A stretch of DNA of 9,896 bases from Thermomicrobiales bacterium (GCA_025928535.1 JAICJJ010000061.1:1-9896), one strand, 5' to 3'; shown: positions 1 through 6,949, numbered from the stretch's first letter. Notes: generated from the letters alone by a model not told the origin. Numbers and translations: made by a program.

Positions 1-710
1 CCGAGATTCCAGCCGAAACACATCAGGAATCCGGCCAGAATTCCGCTCCAACTCAGCGGAAAGAGAATGCGGAAAAACGTTTGCCACGGCTTCGCGCCGA
101 GCGTTTTCGCCGCTTCCTCGAGCATCGGATCGACGTTCGACAAGGCCGCCCCGACGTTCATCACCATGAACGGAAAGGTGAAGACCATCATGCCGAAGAG
201 CGTCGCCGGCAGCGAGAAGAGATATCGCGCGACGTTGATGTTGAAGTAGGTGAAGATGCCGCCGAATGGTCCGTTCGGCAGCAAGAGATAAAAGAGGCCG
301 AATGCCAGGTAGAGCGTTCCGAAGAGCGGAAAGGTCATCATCGTTCGCACGAACTCGCGGTATCGGACCTTCCGGATCAAGATGTACGCGAACGGGTAGC
401 CGAAGATCAGATCGAGCAACGTCGACATCACGGCAAGAAAGACCGTCTCTCGAATTGTCGTGAGGTATTGGGTAAAGACCGTCTGATAATTCGCAATCGT
501 GTAGGCCGCCGTGAAGAAGAAACTCGATCGTTCGGTCAGACTCACCTGCACCAGGTAGGCGAGCGGGATCAGCGAAAAGAGAATCGCCACCACGACCGCG
601 GGCGTCAGCAGCCCGATGCCCTGCCGCGTTCGTTTGCCGCCTGCGAACCACGCGCGGCGCCCCGCGATGGCCGATTCGACCGCAACTTGTTCGATTGGCG
701 CATGCGCCAT
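1..710 (-). CDS. ABC transporter permease, PotB/PotC-like, 3' end beyond the window
   Basis: Inner-membrane permease of a binding-protein-dependent importer, probably of the spermidine/putrescine or iron(III) (PotB/FbpB-like) class. I translated it by hand from ATG at 710; 236 codons are visible before the left edge. Predicted helices lie near residues 34-57, 88-112, 123-145 and 164-190. The EAA loop at residues 198-219 reads EEAAKTLGAKPWQ and continues to FRILFPL, which matches the EAA...G...I.LP signature that contacts the ATPase. A GGAG lies 4 nt before the ATG. The gene follows the solute-binding protein on the same strand after 104 nt, so the two form one operon. The substrate cannot be read from this part. 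The partner permease and the ATPase probably lie to the left, outside the window. The permease class is secure; the substrate is not. Confidence 0.9.
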   Translation of the reverse strand, partial: MAHAPIEQVAVESAIAGRRAWFAGGKRTRQGIGLLTPAVVVAILFSLIPLAYLVQVSLTERSSFFFTAAYTIANYQTVFTQYLTTIRETVFLAVMSTLLDLIFGYPFAYILIRKVRYREFVRTMMTFPLFGTLYLAFGLFYLLLPNGPFGGIFTYFNINVARYLFSLPATLFGMMVFTFPFMVMNVGAALSNVDPMLEEAAKTLGAKPWQTFFRILFPLSWSGILAGFLMCFGWNL

Positions 711-746
711 GATGCTCCGTCCTGCCTCGGTTCTTCAGGCGCCGCA

Positions 747-815
747 GACCCGGGCGCGAACGCCGCGCCCGGGTCCGGTCGCCCGCTGGGGCGCCGATCG
801 CGAGCGATCGGGCGC
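747..815 (-). promoter_or_regulatory. Two tandem intercistronic hairpins between binding protein and permease
   Basis: Two inverted repeats fill most of the gap between the two ABC genes. The first (791-800 pairing with 805-815, one bulged G, loop CGAG) touches the stop codon of the binding protein. The second is a perfect 12-bp stem, GACCCGGGCGCG at 747-758 with its complement at 764-775, around a 5-nt loop. Neither is followed by a T run on the minus strand, so they are not classic intrinsic terminators. Hairpins at this place in ABC operons often stabilise the upstream binding-protein mRNA or partly stop transcription, giving more binding protein than permease. That role is inferred here. 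Confidence 0.65.
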
Positions 816-2098
816 TACTGCCCGATGCCCTTCGCGTACTGGTCAAACCATGCGGGCGAGTTCTTCGCGTAGTAATCCCAGTCGACCTGCTTGTAACTGG
901 TCTTGAGCTGGTCGAGCGTGGGGTAGTACTTGAAGTAGTCGGCCTTGAACCAGTCGGGAATGAGATTCTCGTACGACGGCCCCATCATCCCTTCATTCAG
1001 TTCCGCCCAGGCGCCGTGCGAGATGTTCCAACTTGCGCCCGGAAATTGCGCGTCATCGCTGAGCCGCCAGTCGATGAAGACCTGCGCCAGAACGGGATGC
1101 GGCGCGTTCTTCGGGATCCACATGTACCCGTTGACCATGTACTGGCCCGACTTCGCGAGCATGAACTGGGTGGTCTTCTGGCCGTCGAGGAACTCGAGAC
1201 GGGCCAGCGAGTTCCAGAAGCCAACGGCGTCGGCCACGCCGCCCCGCAGCAACTGCTGCATCGTCGAACTGTCGGTCGTGTATTGCAGCACGTTCGGGTG
1301 AATCTTCTGGATGAAGAAGTCGATCGCCTCCTTCATCTGGTCCGGGTTCTTGTAGTCCTTGCCAAGCGACGCGGCGAGGCCAAGCAGCATGCCGCCCGCA
1401 CTGATGTCGCCCGGCAGCGGCATCGTCAACTTTCCCTTGAGGCGTTCGTCGGCCAGATCGGTCCAGTCCTTCAGAAAATCGGCCTTCGAGCCGTTGTAGA
1501 CGACGCCGGGCGTCGCCGACGCCTGGAAGCCGATCGAGGTGGGCTCGTGCTTGAACATGTCGAGGACGCGGCCGGCGTTCGGAACCAGCCCGGACGGCAG
1601 GTAGTCTTCCATCACCGGCTTCGGCTGCGATTTCGCCTCGGCCCAGTAAGTCTCTTCGATCGCCATCACGTCGTAGGGCGAGGCAGAATTGCTCTGGAGC
1701 GCGGTATACAGCGCCGTCAGATAGGTGCTGGGCTGTTGGCTTGCGGCGTAATTGAGCTTGACATCGACGCCCCAGGTGTTCTTGACGTACTCTTGGAACT
1801 TGGCGACCAGCGTGTCGTTCGCCGTGTAGGTCCAGTTGCCGACGTTGACAGTTCCTTCTTTCTGGATCTCGGCGCTGATCTCGTCGCGCGTCATCTCCTT
1901 GTTCAGGATGGAAACCTTGATCGGGCCGCTGGCGTTCGGCGTCGCGTCCTGAGCCAGCGCCGTCCCCCGCAGCGCGGCCCCGAGCGCGGACGCGGACAAT
2001 CCGAGCGCCGCGCCAAAACGCATGACTTCACGCCGGGAAAGGTGTCGATCGCGTGCTTCGCGGAGCAATGATTCGAGCCGGCTATCACGGTCCAACAT
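815..2098 (-). CDS. ABC transporter substrate-binding protein, PotD/Fbp-like, Tat-exported
   Basis: Extracytoplasmic solute-binding protein of 427 residues that would deliver substrate to the permease encoded next. The N-terminus carries a twin-arginine signal: SRREVMRFGA at residues 21-30 (Arg22-Arg23), a hydrophobic stretch to about residue 45, and an ALA site with probable cleavage after Ala49. The mature part has the mixed alpha/beta look of type II periplasmic binding proteins of the polyamine/iron group, and the C-terminus is rich in Tyr and Trp. The frame opens further upstream to 2206, but I chose ATG 2098 because an AGGAGG (2108-2113) lies 9 nt before it and the Tat signal then starts sensibly. 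Tat export suggests the protein folds in the cytoplasm. Substrate could be a polyamine, iron(III) or another small molecule; the sequence does not decide. Confidence 0.9.
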   Translation of the reverse strand: MLDRDSRLESLLREARDRHLSRREVMRFGAALGLSASALGAALRGTALAQDATPNASGPIKVSILNKEMTRDEISAEIQKEGTVNVGNWTYTANDTLVAKFQEYVKNTWGVDVKLNYAASQQPSTYLTALYTALQSNSASPYDVMAIEETYWAEAKSQPKPVMEDYLPSGLVPNAGRVLDMFKHEPTSIGFQASATPGVVYNGSKADFLKDWTDLADERLKGKLTMPLPGDISAGGMLLGLAASLGKDYKNPDQMKEAIDFFIQKIHPNVLQYTTDSSTMQQLLRGGVADAVGFWNSLARLEFLDGQKTTQFMLAKSGQYMVNGYMWIPKNAPHPVLAQVFIDWRLSDDAQFPGASWNISHGAWAELNEGMMGPSYENLIPDWFKADYFKYYPTLDQLKTSYKQVDWDYYAKNSPAWFDQYAKGIGQ

Positions 2099-2167
2099 CA
2101 CCGTCGGCCTCCTGCGCGTCCGTCGCGGATCGCGCGCTCGCAGCAGCGGGAGAATTCCGCAGCCGAA

Positions 2168-2196
2168 ACCGTACCGACGGCCATTCAGTCTGTCAA
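2168..2196 (-). promoter_or_regulatory. Sigma-70-type promoter of the ABC transporter operon
   Basis: On the minus strand a perfect -35 TTGACA (2191-2196) is followed after exactly 17 bp by TACGGT (2168-2173) as a weaker -10. Transcription would start near 2160 and give a leader of about 60 nt with the AGGAGG of the binding-protein gene. The -35 lies inside the last codons of the DUF1992 frame, whose stop codon is at 2185-2187, so the transporter operon does not depend on transcription from upstream. Confidence 0.6.
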
Positions 2197-2709
2197 CATC
2201 GTCCAAATGCGGCGCGCCGGAGTTCCCTCACCCCCAACCCCTCTCCCGCTGCGGCGGGCGAGGGGAGCCGGATCGTGCTCCCCTCGCCCATCGCAAGGGG
2301 AGAGGGGCGGGGGGGTGAGGGAACTTCGCCACGTCCGCACGACGCGCTCGACATCGAACGGCGCCAGATCGAGCGGAGGCCCCGACAGCGGCTTGCGGAT
2401 CGCCTCGCGAATCTTATCGTTGATCGCTTCGACGATCCGTCGCACTTCCGATTCCGACGCGGCGCGCTGGGCCGCCGCCAGCGCGTCGCTGGCTTCTTTC
2501 CGCAGCGCCAGCGTCGGCGGCAGGTAGGACACATCTTCCCGCCGCAACTTCTCCTTGATCCACCACAGTTCGTCGTATGGCGCGTGCAGATCGGTGAACG
2601 GCTCGCCCGCGCCGGGCAGATTGTCGAATTCGCCCCGCTCGGCGGCTTCGCGAATTTGCCGTTCGACCCACGACTCGAAATCGAGCCCGATCGGTTTGCG
2701 TTCAGTCAT
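2185..2709 (-). CDS. DUF1992 (DnaJ-related) family protein with repeat-derived C-terminal tail
   Basis: Protein of 174 residues. Residues 1-128 are a DUF1992 domain, related to the C-terminal region of DNAJC28-type proteins. The hallmark ERQIREAAERGEFDNLPGAG lies at residues 17-36, followed by ELWWIKEKLRRE at 47-58 and LSGPPLDLAPFDVE at 108-121. The molecular function of the family is not established. Family members normally end soon after a motif like VVRTW (residues 123-127). Here the frame enters a GC-rich inverted repeat at Ser129 and continues for 46 residues (Pro/Gly/Arg-rich, then PARRIWTMLTD) before a TGA. The native stop therefore seems to have been lost or displaced. ATG 2709 is chosen because the domain begins there; no strong Shine-Dalgarno is seen. 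It lies 50 nt after the serine hydrolase gene and probably shares its transcript. Confidence 0.85.
   Translation of the reverse strand: MTERKPIGLDFESWVERQIREAAERGEFDNLPGAGEPFTDLHAPYDELWWIKEKLRREDVSYLPPTLALRKEASDALAAAQRAASESEVRRIVEAINDKIREAIRKPLSGPPLDLAPFDVERVVRTWRSSLTPPPLSPCDGRGEHDPAPLARRSGRGVGGEGTPARRIWTMLTD
2222..2324. repeat. Long imperfect inverted repeat, REP/MITE-like hairpin
   Basis: Arms 2222-2268 and 2277-2324 are complementary over about 47 bp, with a few mismatches, around an 8-nt apex. The left arm begins GTTCCCTCACCCCC and the right arm ends in the complement GGGGGTGAGGGAAC. Runs of CCCCTC and GAGGGG dominate. Elements with this CCCTCACCCCC look are dispersed in multiple copies in many GC-rich bacterial genomes, from my recall of such sequences. 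No transposase is present, so it would move in trans if it moves at all. It lies inside the DUF1992 reading frame, just before that gene's stop codon. Confidence 0.85.
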
Positions 2710-2759
2710 ATCGCCCAATGCTCGTTCTTGCCCACGTCCGCTCGACCACGGCAAACGCC

Positions 2760-3887
2760 TCACGACACGGCCGCCACGACCGCGTTGCTCAGGCGCGCCC
2801 AGCGCGGGAGGATGAAGCCCCACATCCGGGACACCATCCGGTTGGCAAACACCGCCAGCGCCACCTGCCGCTCCGGGTCGGCCCAAAGCAACGTTCCCGC
2901 CGCCCCGAAATGGCAAAAGGTGCTCGGCGACGTCAATTCGCCGGTCCAATGCCGCCGTTTCGGGCCTTTCACCTCCCAGCCCAATCCCCAGCGCCCCGAC
3001 GGCCACCACGCCTTCGCGCTTTCGACGCCGCCGGGAACCCCTTCGGTCTGGTCAGTCGTCATCGCCCGCACGCCGGCGGCCGAGAGGAGTCGCGGACCGC
3101 CCGTCATGAACGCTCCGGCGAATCGCGCCAGGTCGCGCGGCGTCCCGTAGGCTCCCCCCCACGGCATCGCCAATTGCCGCCAATATTCCGAGTTGTAGGT
3201 TTCGACGTCGGTCCCGGCGTGCGACGTGTCGGCGAGGAGCGCGAATCGCCCCAGAATCGACGCATCAGGCCGCACGACCGTGTCATGCAGCCCGAGCGGC
3301 TCGAGCACGCGCTCTTCCGTCAACGCCCAGAATTCGCGCCCGCTCACCCGCTCGGCAAGGCGCGCGACGATGCCGAATCCGGCGTTCGAATAGCGCAATT
3401 CGGCGCCGGGGGTCGACAGCAGCGGCAGCCGGCAGTACTGATCGACGATCGACTCCAGCGGGACTCGCTCGGCATAGCGCGATTCGCGCGGGCCGAGGTC
3501 CTCCGGCAGCCCGGAGACATGCGACAACAACTGCCGCGCCGTGATCGTCGTCCGCAACCGCTCCAGTTCCGGATTCGGCTGCAGCCCGTCTTGCGCGACG
3601 GCGGTGCGAAATTCCGGAATCCAGCGATAGACCGGCTCGTCGAGCGACAGCGCGCCCGCTTCGACGAGCGTCATCACCGCCGTCGCCGTGATCGGCTTGG
3701 TGATCGAGGCGAGTGGAAAGATCGTGTCCGCGCTCACCGGCACGCCCGGCCGCGCCTCGCCGGCGAACCGTTCGGCGACGATCCGATCGGGCCGCCAGAC
3801 CGCCACGGCGACGCCGGACGGCCCTTGCGGCCCGATCCATTCATCGATTGCCCGTAGCGCCCGCGCGAGCGCCGCTTCGTCAGTCAC
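2760..3887 (-). CDS. Serine hydrolase, class C beta-lactamase / penicillin-binding fold
   Basis: A 375-residue serine hydrolase of the beta-lactamase class C / family VIII esterase / D-aminopeptidase superfamily. The nucleophile motif S-x-x-K is SITK at residues 61-64 (in PLASITKPITA). The second motif Y-x-N is YSN at 166-168. HFG at 326-328, followed by AAG, stands where the KTG box usually lies; HxG is common in the esterase and carboxypeptidase members. No signal peptide or lipobox is seen, which suggests a cytoplasmic enzyme and argues against a true antibiotic beta-lactamase. The start is GTG at 3887, supported by GGAGG (3896-3900) 8 nt upstream. The DUF1992 gene follows after 50 nt. The substrate cannot be predicted; esterase or peptidase activity is most likely. 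Confidence 0.9.
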   Translation of the reverse strand: MTDEAALARALRAIDEWIGPQGPSGVAVAVWRPDRIVAERFAGEARPGVPVSADTIFPLASITKPITATAVMTLVEAGALSLDEPVYRWIPEFRTAVAQDGLQPNPELERLRTTITARQLLSHVSGLPEDLGPRESRYAERVPLESIVDQYCRLPLLSTPGAELRYSNAGFGIVARLAERVSGREFWALTEERVLEPLGLHDTVVRPDASILGRFALLADTSHAGTDVETYNSEYWRQLAMPWGGAYGTPRDLARFAGAFMTGGPRLLSAAGVRAMTTDQTEGVPGGVESAKAWWPSGRWGLGWEVKGPKRRHWTGELTSPSTFCHFGAAGTLLWADPERQVALAVFANRMVSRMWGFILPRWARLSNAVVAAVS

Positions 3888-3984
3888 CAGCGCGGCCTCC
3901 GCTCCTGAAGTTCCGCGTCAACCCCGGCAAGGATAGCCGGAGCGCGCGCCGCGCCGTCGAACGGATGAAGCCGCGATCGTTCGC
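3888..3984 (-). other. Intergenic gap upstream of the serine hydrolase, weak -10 candidate
   Basis: This 97-bp gap separates the aquaporin stop from the hydrolase start. On the minus strand a TATCCT at 3930-3935 could serve as a -10 for the hydrolase, but no hexamer resembling TTGACA stands 16-18 bp before it. No hairpin with a T run, and therefore no clear terminator for the aquaporin gene, is visible. Confidence 0.3.
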
Positions 3985-4782
3985 TCAGCGCCGCCGCCGC
4001 GATTCCGACCGCGCCGAGCGCGGGGTCGCGGGTTGTCCGGAAACCGGAGGCTGGCTGACCGTTTCCGGCCGCGCGGTCGGCGTGTCGACCGGAATCGCGC
4101 CCCGATCGAGCAACACGTCGTTGTAGACCAGCGCCGCCAGCACCGCGCCGATGATCGGACCGACCCACCAGATCCATTGATTGGTGAAGTCTTGCTGGAT
4201 GACCGCCGGGCCGAAGGCGCGGGACGGATTCATCATCGCCCCGCTGACGACGCCGCCGGCGAAGACGCCCATCGTGATCGTCAGCCCGATCGCCAGCCCC
4301 GCCACCGCCTTGCCGGTGCGGCCATCGACCGCGACGCCGAAAATCACCCACATCAGGAAAAACGTCAGCACCACTTCGAGCAAGACGCCGGACCAAACGC
4401 CGACGCCTTTCGCCATCGCCGGCACGCCGTTGTTGACGCCGGGATTGTTCCGCCCGAAATCGCCAAGCGCCGGAAAGATGAGCGTCAGCACCGCCGCGCC
4501 GGCGATCGCGCCGAGCAACTGGGCGATGATGTAGATGATCGCCTTGGGAATCGTGATCCGCCGCGCCGCCAGGAAGCCGAGAGTCACGGCCGGGTTGAAG
4601 TGGCCGCCCGAAATGTGGCCGACGGCGCAGACCATCAACCCGATCGCGAGTCCATGCGCGAACGCGATCGCGACCAGGTTGCCGCCCTGGGTGGCGATGA
4701 TCGCGCCGACGCCGGCGAAAACCAGCGTGAACGGTCCGAGGAACTCGCACAACGCCTGTCTGAGCGTTTCCCGATCGTTCAT
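3985..4782 (-). CDS. MIP family channel (aquaporin), TIP-like filter, NPA/NPS
   Basis: Six-helix channel protein of 265 residues for water and possibly small neutral solutes. Helices lie near residues 12-32, 35-55, 82-103, 129-150, 159-178 and 204-222. The first half-helix carries HISGGHFNPAVT (NPA 63-65). The second carries NPS at 185-187, with Ser in place of Ala, followed by the filter arginine Arg188 and AFGPA. Aligned by eye with AQP1, the selectivity-filter positions are His43, Val173, Ala182 and Arg188. That is closer to plant tonoplast intrinsic proteins than to AqpZ or GlpF, so permeation of ammonia, urea or hydrogen peroxide besides water is possible. The tail after residue 225 is Pro/Ser/Thr-rich and ends in SRRRR. 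GGAGG (4790-4794) lies 7 nt before the ATG. Confidence 0.93.
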   Translation of the reverse strand: MNDRETLRQALCEFLGPFTLVFAGVGAIIATQGGNLVAIAFAHGLAIGLMVCAVGHISGGHFNPAVTLGFLAARRITIPKAIIYIIAQLLGAIAGAAVLTLIFPALGDFGRNNPGVNNGVPAMAKGVGVWSGVLLEVVLTFFLMWVIFGVAVDGRTGKAVAGLAIGLTITMGVFAGGVVSGAMMNPSRAFGPAVIQQDFTNQWIWWVGPIIGAVLAALVYNDVLLDRGAIPVDTPTARPETVSQPPVSGQPATPRSARSESRRRR

Positions 4783-4859
4783 GATTTCCCCTCCGCCGCT
4801 CGCGTGCCGCGCCCGGCCCCATCCGGAACGCGTCCGTACACGTGGTCGACCCCGGCGCG

Positions 4860-4888
4860 ATTGTAGGGAAGCCCCGCCGGACCGGCAA
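4860..4888 (-). promoter_or_regulatory. Promoter of the aquaporin gene
   Basis: On the minus strand TTGCCG (4883-4888) and TACAAT (4860-4865) are separated by exactly 17 bp, a good sigma-70-type match (4 of 6 and 5 of 6). Transcription would start near 4852, leaving a leader of about 70 nt. A small palindrome GCCGGACCGGC at 4876-4886 overlaps the -35 and spacer and could bind a regulator. The promoter sits between the lipoprotein stop and the aquaporin start, so the aquaporin is its own transcription unit. Confidence 0.6.
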
Positions 4889-4910
4889 GATGTCGCCGCT
4901 GGGCGCGTGC

Positions 4911-5714
4911 CTATTGCCCGCTCGGCCCCCCCGGCACGATCTGAGGGTTGTCGCCGCCTTGGCCGCCATTGCCGCCGTTGCCGGCATTGCCGCCGTTGCC
5001 ACCCTGCGATTGGTTGTCCGATTGCTGGCGGCCGCTGCGGGTCGGCGCAGCCGGCGCTGGCGCTTGCGGGTTGGCCGGAAGTTGGGGCAATGCCTGCGGC
5101 GCGCTGCCAGGCGCCGTAATCGTGAACGCCAGCGAACCGATCCGACGATCGTCCACGTCGACATACACGGCGTAGTCGCCGGGCGCCAGTTGCCCGGTCA
5201 GCCGCAACGGAAACGCGACCCAGGTCGAATCGGCGGCGGCGGTGATGTCAACCGCCGACCGGCCGACCTCGTTGCCGCCCGCGTCGGTCCAGATCCCGAC
5301 CACATGGTGACCGGCCACCACATTGCCGAGTTGCGCCCCGGCGTAGACCGTGCCGGCGTCCGACGGCACGCTCGCTTCGTTGTCTTGCGGCGCGTTCCCC
5401 GCTCCAACCGCCGTCGTGATCACCAGTTGCGCCAGGGTCGGCACGGGGCGCGGGGTCGGCGCCGGCGTGCCGGTCGGCGGGAAAAAGCGTTCGCTGGTGC
5501 GCGTTTCCTGCACCATTTCCAGGATCGGAGTGCGCATCGCGTCCCGTTGCTCGGCATCGTGTGATTCGACCGCCGTGCCGGTCGCGCAAGCCGAAAGAAG
5601 CAGGATCGCCGACGCGGCCGTCAGCAAACCGAGCACACGGCGGCCGATCCGCGCCGCGCGATCCGGCGCCAGATGTCGTCGGTCAGCCGCCCTGGGGGGA
5701 GCGATACGGTCCAA
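4911..5714 (-). CDS. Putative lipoprotein with beta-sandwich-like domain and Gly/Asn-rich tail
   Basis: Secreted lipoprotein of unknown role. The signal peptide RRVLGLLTAASAILLLSAC ends in the lipobox LSAC, so the mature protein would start at a lipidated Cys. It continues with a Pro/Thr-rich linker (PTGTPAPTPRPVP), a region of alternating beta-strand character ending in APGDYAVYVDVDDRRIGSLAFTI that resembles an Ig-like or CARDB-type sandwich, then a Pro/Ala stretch and a low-complexity tail of Gly and Asn (NGGNAGNGGNGG). The start is uncertain. TTG 5714 is chosen because it keeps the basic signal n-region and has AGGA about 5 nt upstream; it overlaps the recombinase 3' end by 32 nt. GTG 5636 would remove the basic n-region, and ATG 5789 would make it very long. 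The coding frame and lipobox are secure, the function unknown. Confidence 0.75.
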   Translation of the reverse strand: MDRIAPPRAADRRHLAPDRAARIGRRVLGLLTAASAILLLSACATGTAVESHDAEQRDAMRTPILEMVQETRTSERFFPPTGTPAPTPRPVPTLAQLVITTAVGAGNAPQDNEASVPSDAGTVYAGAQLGNVVAGHHVVGIWTDAGGNEVGRSAVDITAAADSTWVAFPLRLTGQLAPGDYAVYVDVDDRRIGSLAFTITAPGSAPQALPQLPANPQAPAPAAPTRSGRQQSDNQSQGGNGGNAGNGGNGGQGGDNPQIVPGGPSGQ

Positions 5715-6786
5715 AAGCGTCCTGATACTCCTCGGCGACCTCGACGGCCGACTTGTGGACGTAAATGCGCGTCGTCGCGGGCGAAGCATGCCCCAGGATC
5801 GTCTGCACCGTCGACTCGCGCACCCGCCGCCGCACGAGCTCCGTGGCCAATCCATGCCGAAACGAATGCGGCGTGACGTCGCTTTCGACGCCGGCCGCCT
5901 CTGCCAGGCCCGCCACGATGTGCTCGACCGTGCGCGGGCTGATCGCCGTTCCCGGCACGCCCGGCTTGTCGCGCCCGCTGAACGCCGGCAAGGCCCCGGC
6001 GCCCCGGACCGGATCGCCGCGCAACGTCCAGTACGACGTCAACGCTTCGGCCGTCGACATATCGAAGTGGACGGTGCGGCTCTTGCCCCCCTTGGCGCGG
6101 TAAATGCTGGCCGAACCGTCGGCCAGATCGACATCGCGCCGTCGCAGCGCGCACAACTCCGAAACGCGGACCCCCGAACGAAACAGAAAGCGAATCATCG
6201 CCCGAATCTTGATCCGCCGCAATTCGAGGTGGGCCTTTTGCTCCCGCGGCAACCCATCGACATGGGCGACGATCCGTTCCAGATCGGTCAGACGGACATC
6301 GGGCGGCGGCGGCGTGAACCGGGGCATCATCGCCGAGATGCGGACCTTGATCCGATCGCCCGAAAGATGGTCGTTGAAGTCGTAACTCGACAGATAGGCG
6401 CAAAGTTTGCGAACGGCCGAAATGTTGTTTTGCGCCGTCCGCATCCGGGAGACCTCTTCCGGGCTCCGCACGTCCGGCGGCACGAGCAACGCCGCGAACG
6501 ACGTGACATGCTCCGGCCGCAGCGCGCTGACCGGCGCCGCCGCCGGGTCGATTCCCTCGTGGTCGGCGAGATGGCGGAGAAACTTGGCGACGCCATGCCG
6601 GTACGTCTTTTTCGACCGCGGCGCGAGGCGCAAGTCGCCAAAGAAGAGTTCGACCGCGCCGCCGATCGTCAAATCCACATGCTCGACGTTGGGCGGCTCC
6701 GCGTCCTTGGCTGCCGCGGGCTCGAGCGGCGTCAGATCGACGCCCACCAGATCGATGCTTCGCCGCTCCCGGCGATTCGCCGTCAT
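5683..6786 (-). CDS. Tyrosine recombinase/integrase, XerC/XerD-like
   Basis: Site-specific recombinase of 367 residues that would cut and rejoin DNA through a 3'-phosphotyrosine. An N-terminal core-binding domain spans about residues 40-140 and the catalytic domain about 165-355. All catalytic residues are present: Arg207 (SGVRVSEL), Lys232 (AKGGK), His307 and Arg310 (PHSFRHGLAT), His333 (LGHASPATT) and Tyr342 (TTRIYVH). The His333-to-Tyr342 spacing of 9 is the same as in XerD. It is about 65 residues longer than XerC/XerD, mostly from an N-terminal extension and a loop near 255-280. The frame opens to 7083, but the upstream part is shadow of the receiver-like gene; ATG 6786 has an AGGGGA about 11 nt upstream. 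No att sites, tRNA or phage genes surround it, so a housekeeping or resolvase-type role fits better than prophage integration. Confidence 0.92.
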   Translation of the reverse strand: MTANRRERRSIDLVGVDLTPLEPAAAKDAEPPNVEHVDLTIGGAVELFFGDLRLAPRSKKTYRHGVAKFLRHLADHEGIDPAAAPVSALRPEHVTSFAALLVPPDVRSPEEVSRMRTAQNNISAVRKLCAYLSSYDFNDHLSGDRIKVRISAMMPRFTPPPPDVRLTDLERIVAHVDGLPREQKAHLELRRIKIRAMIRFLFRSGVRVSELCALRRRDVDLADGSASIYRAKGGKSRTVHFDMSTAEALTSYWTLRGDPVRGAGALPAFSGRDKPGVPGTAISPRTVEHIVAGLAEAAGVESDVTPHSFRHGLATELVRRRVRESTVQTILGHASPATTRIYVHKSAVEVAEEYQDAFGPYRSPQGG

Positions 6787-6842
6787 CGCCAATTGCTTCC
6801 CCTTGCCAACGACTGGGAGCCGGCGGGGGTTGGCTGTCCCAA

Positions 6843-6870
6843 GGTGTACGTACACCGGAGTATAGCACCT
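6843..6870 (-). promoter_or_regulatory. Recombinase promoter -10 with overlapping 14-bp palindrome
   Basis: On the minus strand TATACT (6859-6864) is a good -10 (preceded by GGTGC), although no recognisable -35 stands 17 bp before it. Directly downstream, at the predicted transcription start, lies the perfect palindrome GGTGTACGTACACC (6843-6856). A dyad there is typical of a repressor operator. The whole 28 bp can also be read as two imperfectly inverted 11-bp arms starting GGTG and ending CACCT around a 6-bp centre, the layout of a Xer/dif-type core site. Both readings are inferred. Confidence 0.5.
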
Positions 6871-6949
6871 CGACTGGCGACGGCGGACGCTTCCGAATCG
6901 CGTCTCGTTCGGGGAACGATCGGAGCGGCTCGCGACCTCCGAAGCGGGC

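Noticed and set aside
2222..2324. Large hairpin as an intrinsic terminator of the DUF1992 gene
   Set aside because: It lies before the stop codon of that frame, has no T run on either side, and is much longer than a normal terminator. A dispersed repeat explains it better.
1016..3857. Several plus-strand open frames of 350-380 codons over the transporter, DUF1992 and hydrolase genes
   Set aside because: Their translations are Arg/His/Asp-rich shadows of the minus-strand genes and have no start signals or motifs.
2760..3887. True antibiotic-resistance beta-lactamase
   Set aside because: There is no signal peptide and the KTG box is replaced by HFG, which fits the esterase/peptidase members better.
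4829..4850. CGTACAC motif upstream of the aquaporin resembling the recombinase palindrome
   Set aside because: Only seven bases are shared and the dyad is not preserved, so a common regulator cannot be supported.
4945..5010. Short tandem GCCGCCATTG-like DNA repeats resembling a repeat array
   Set aside because: They encode the Gly/Asn-rich low-complexity tail of the lipoprotein. There are no spacers, so this is not a CRISPR, and the frame is kept.
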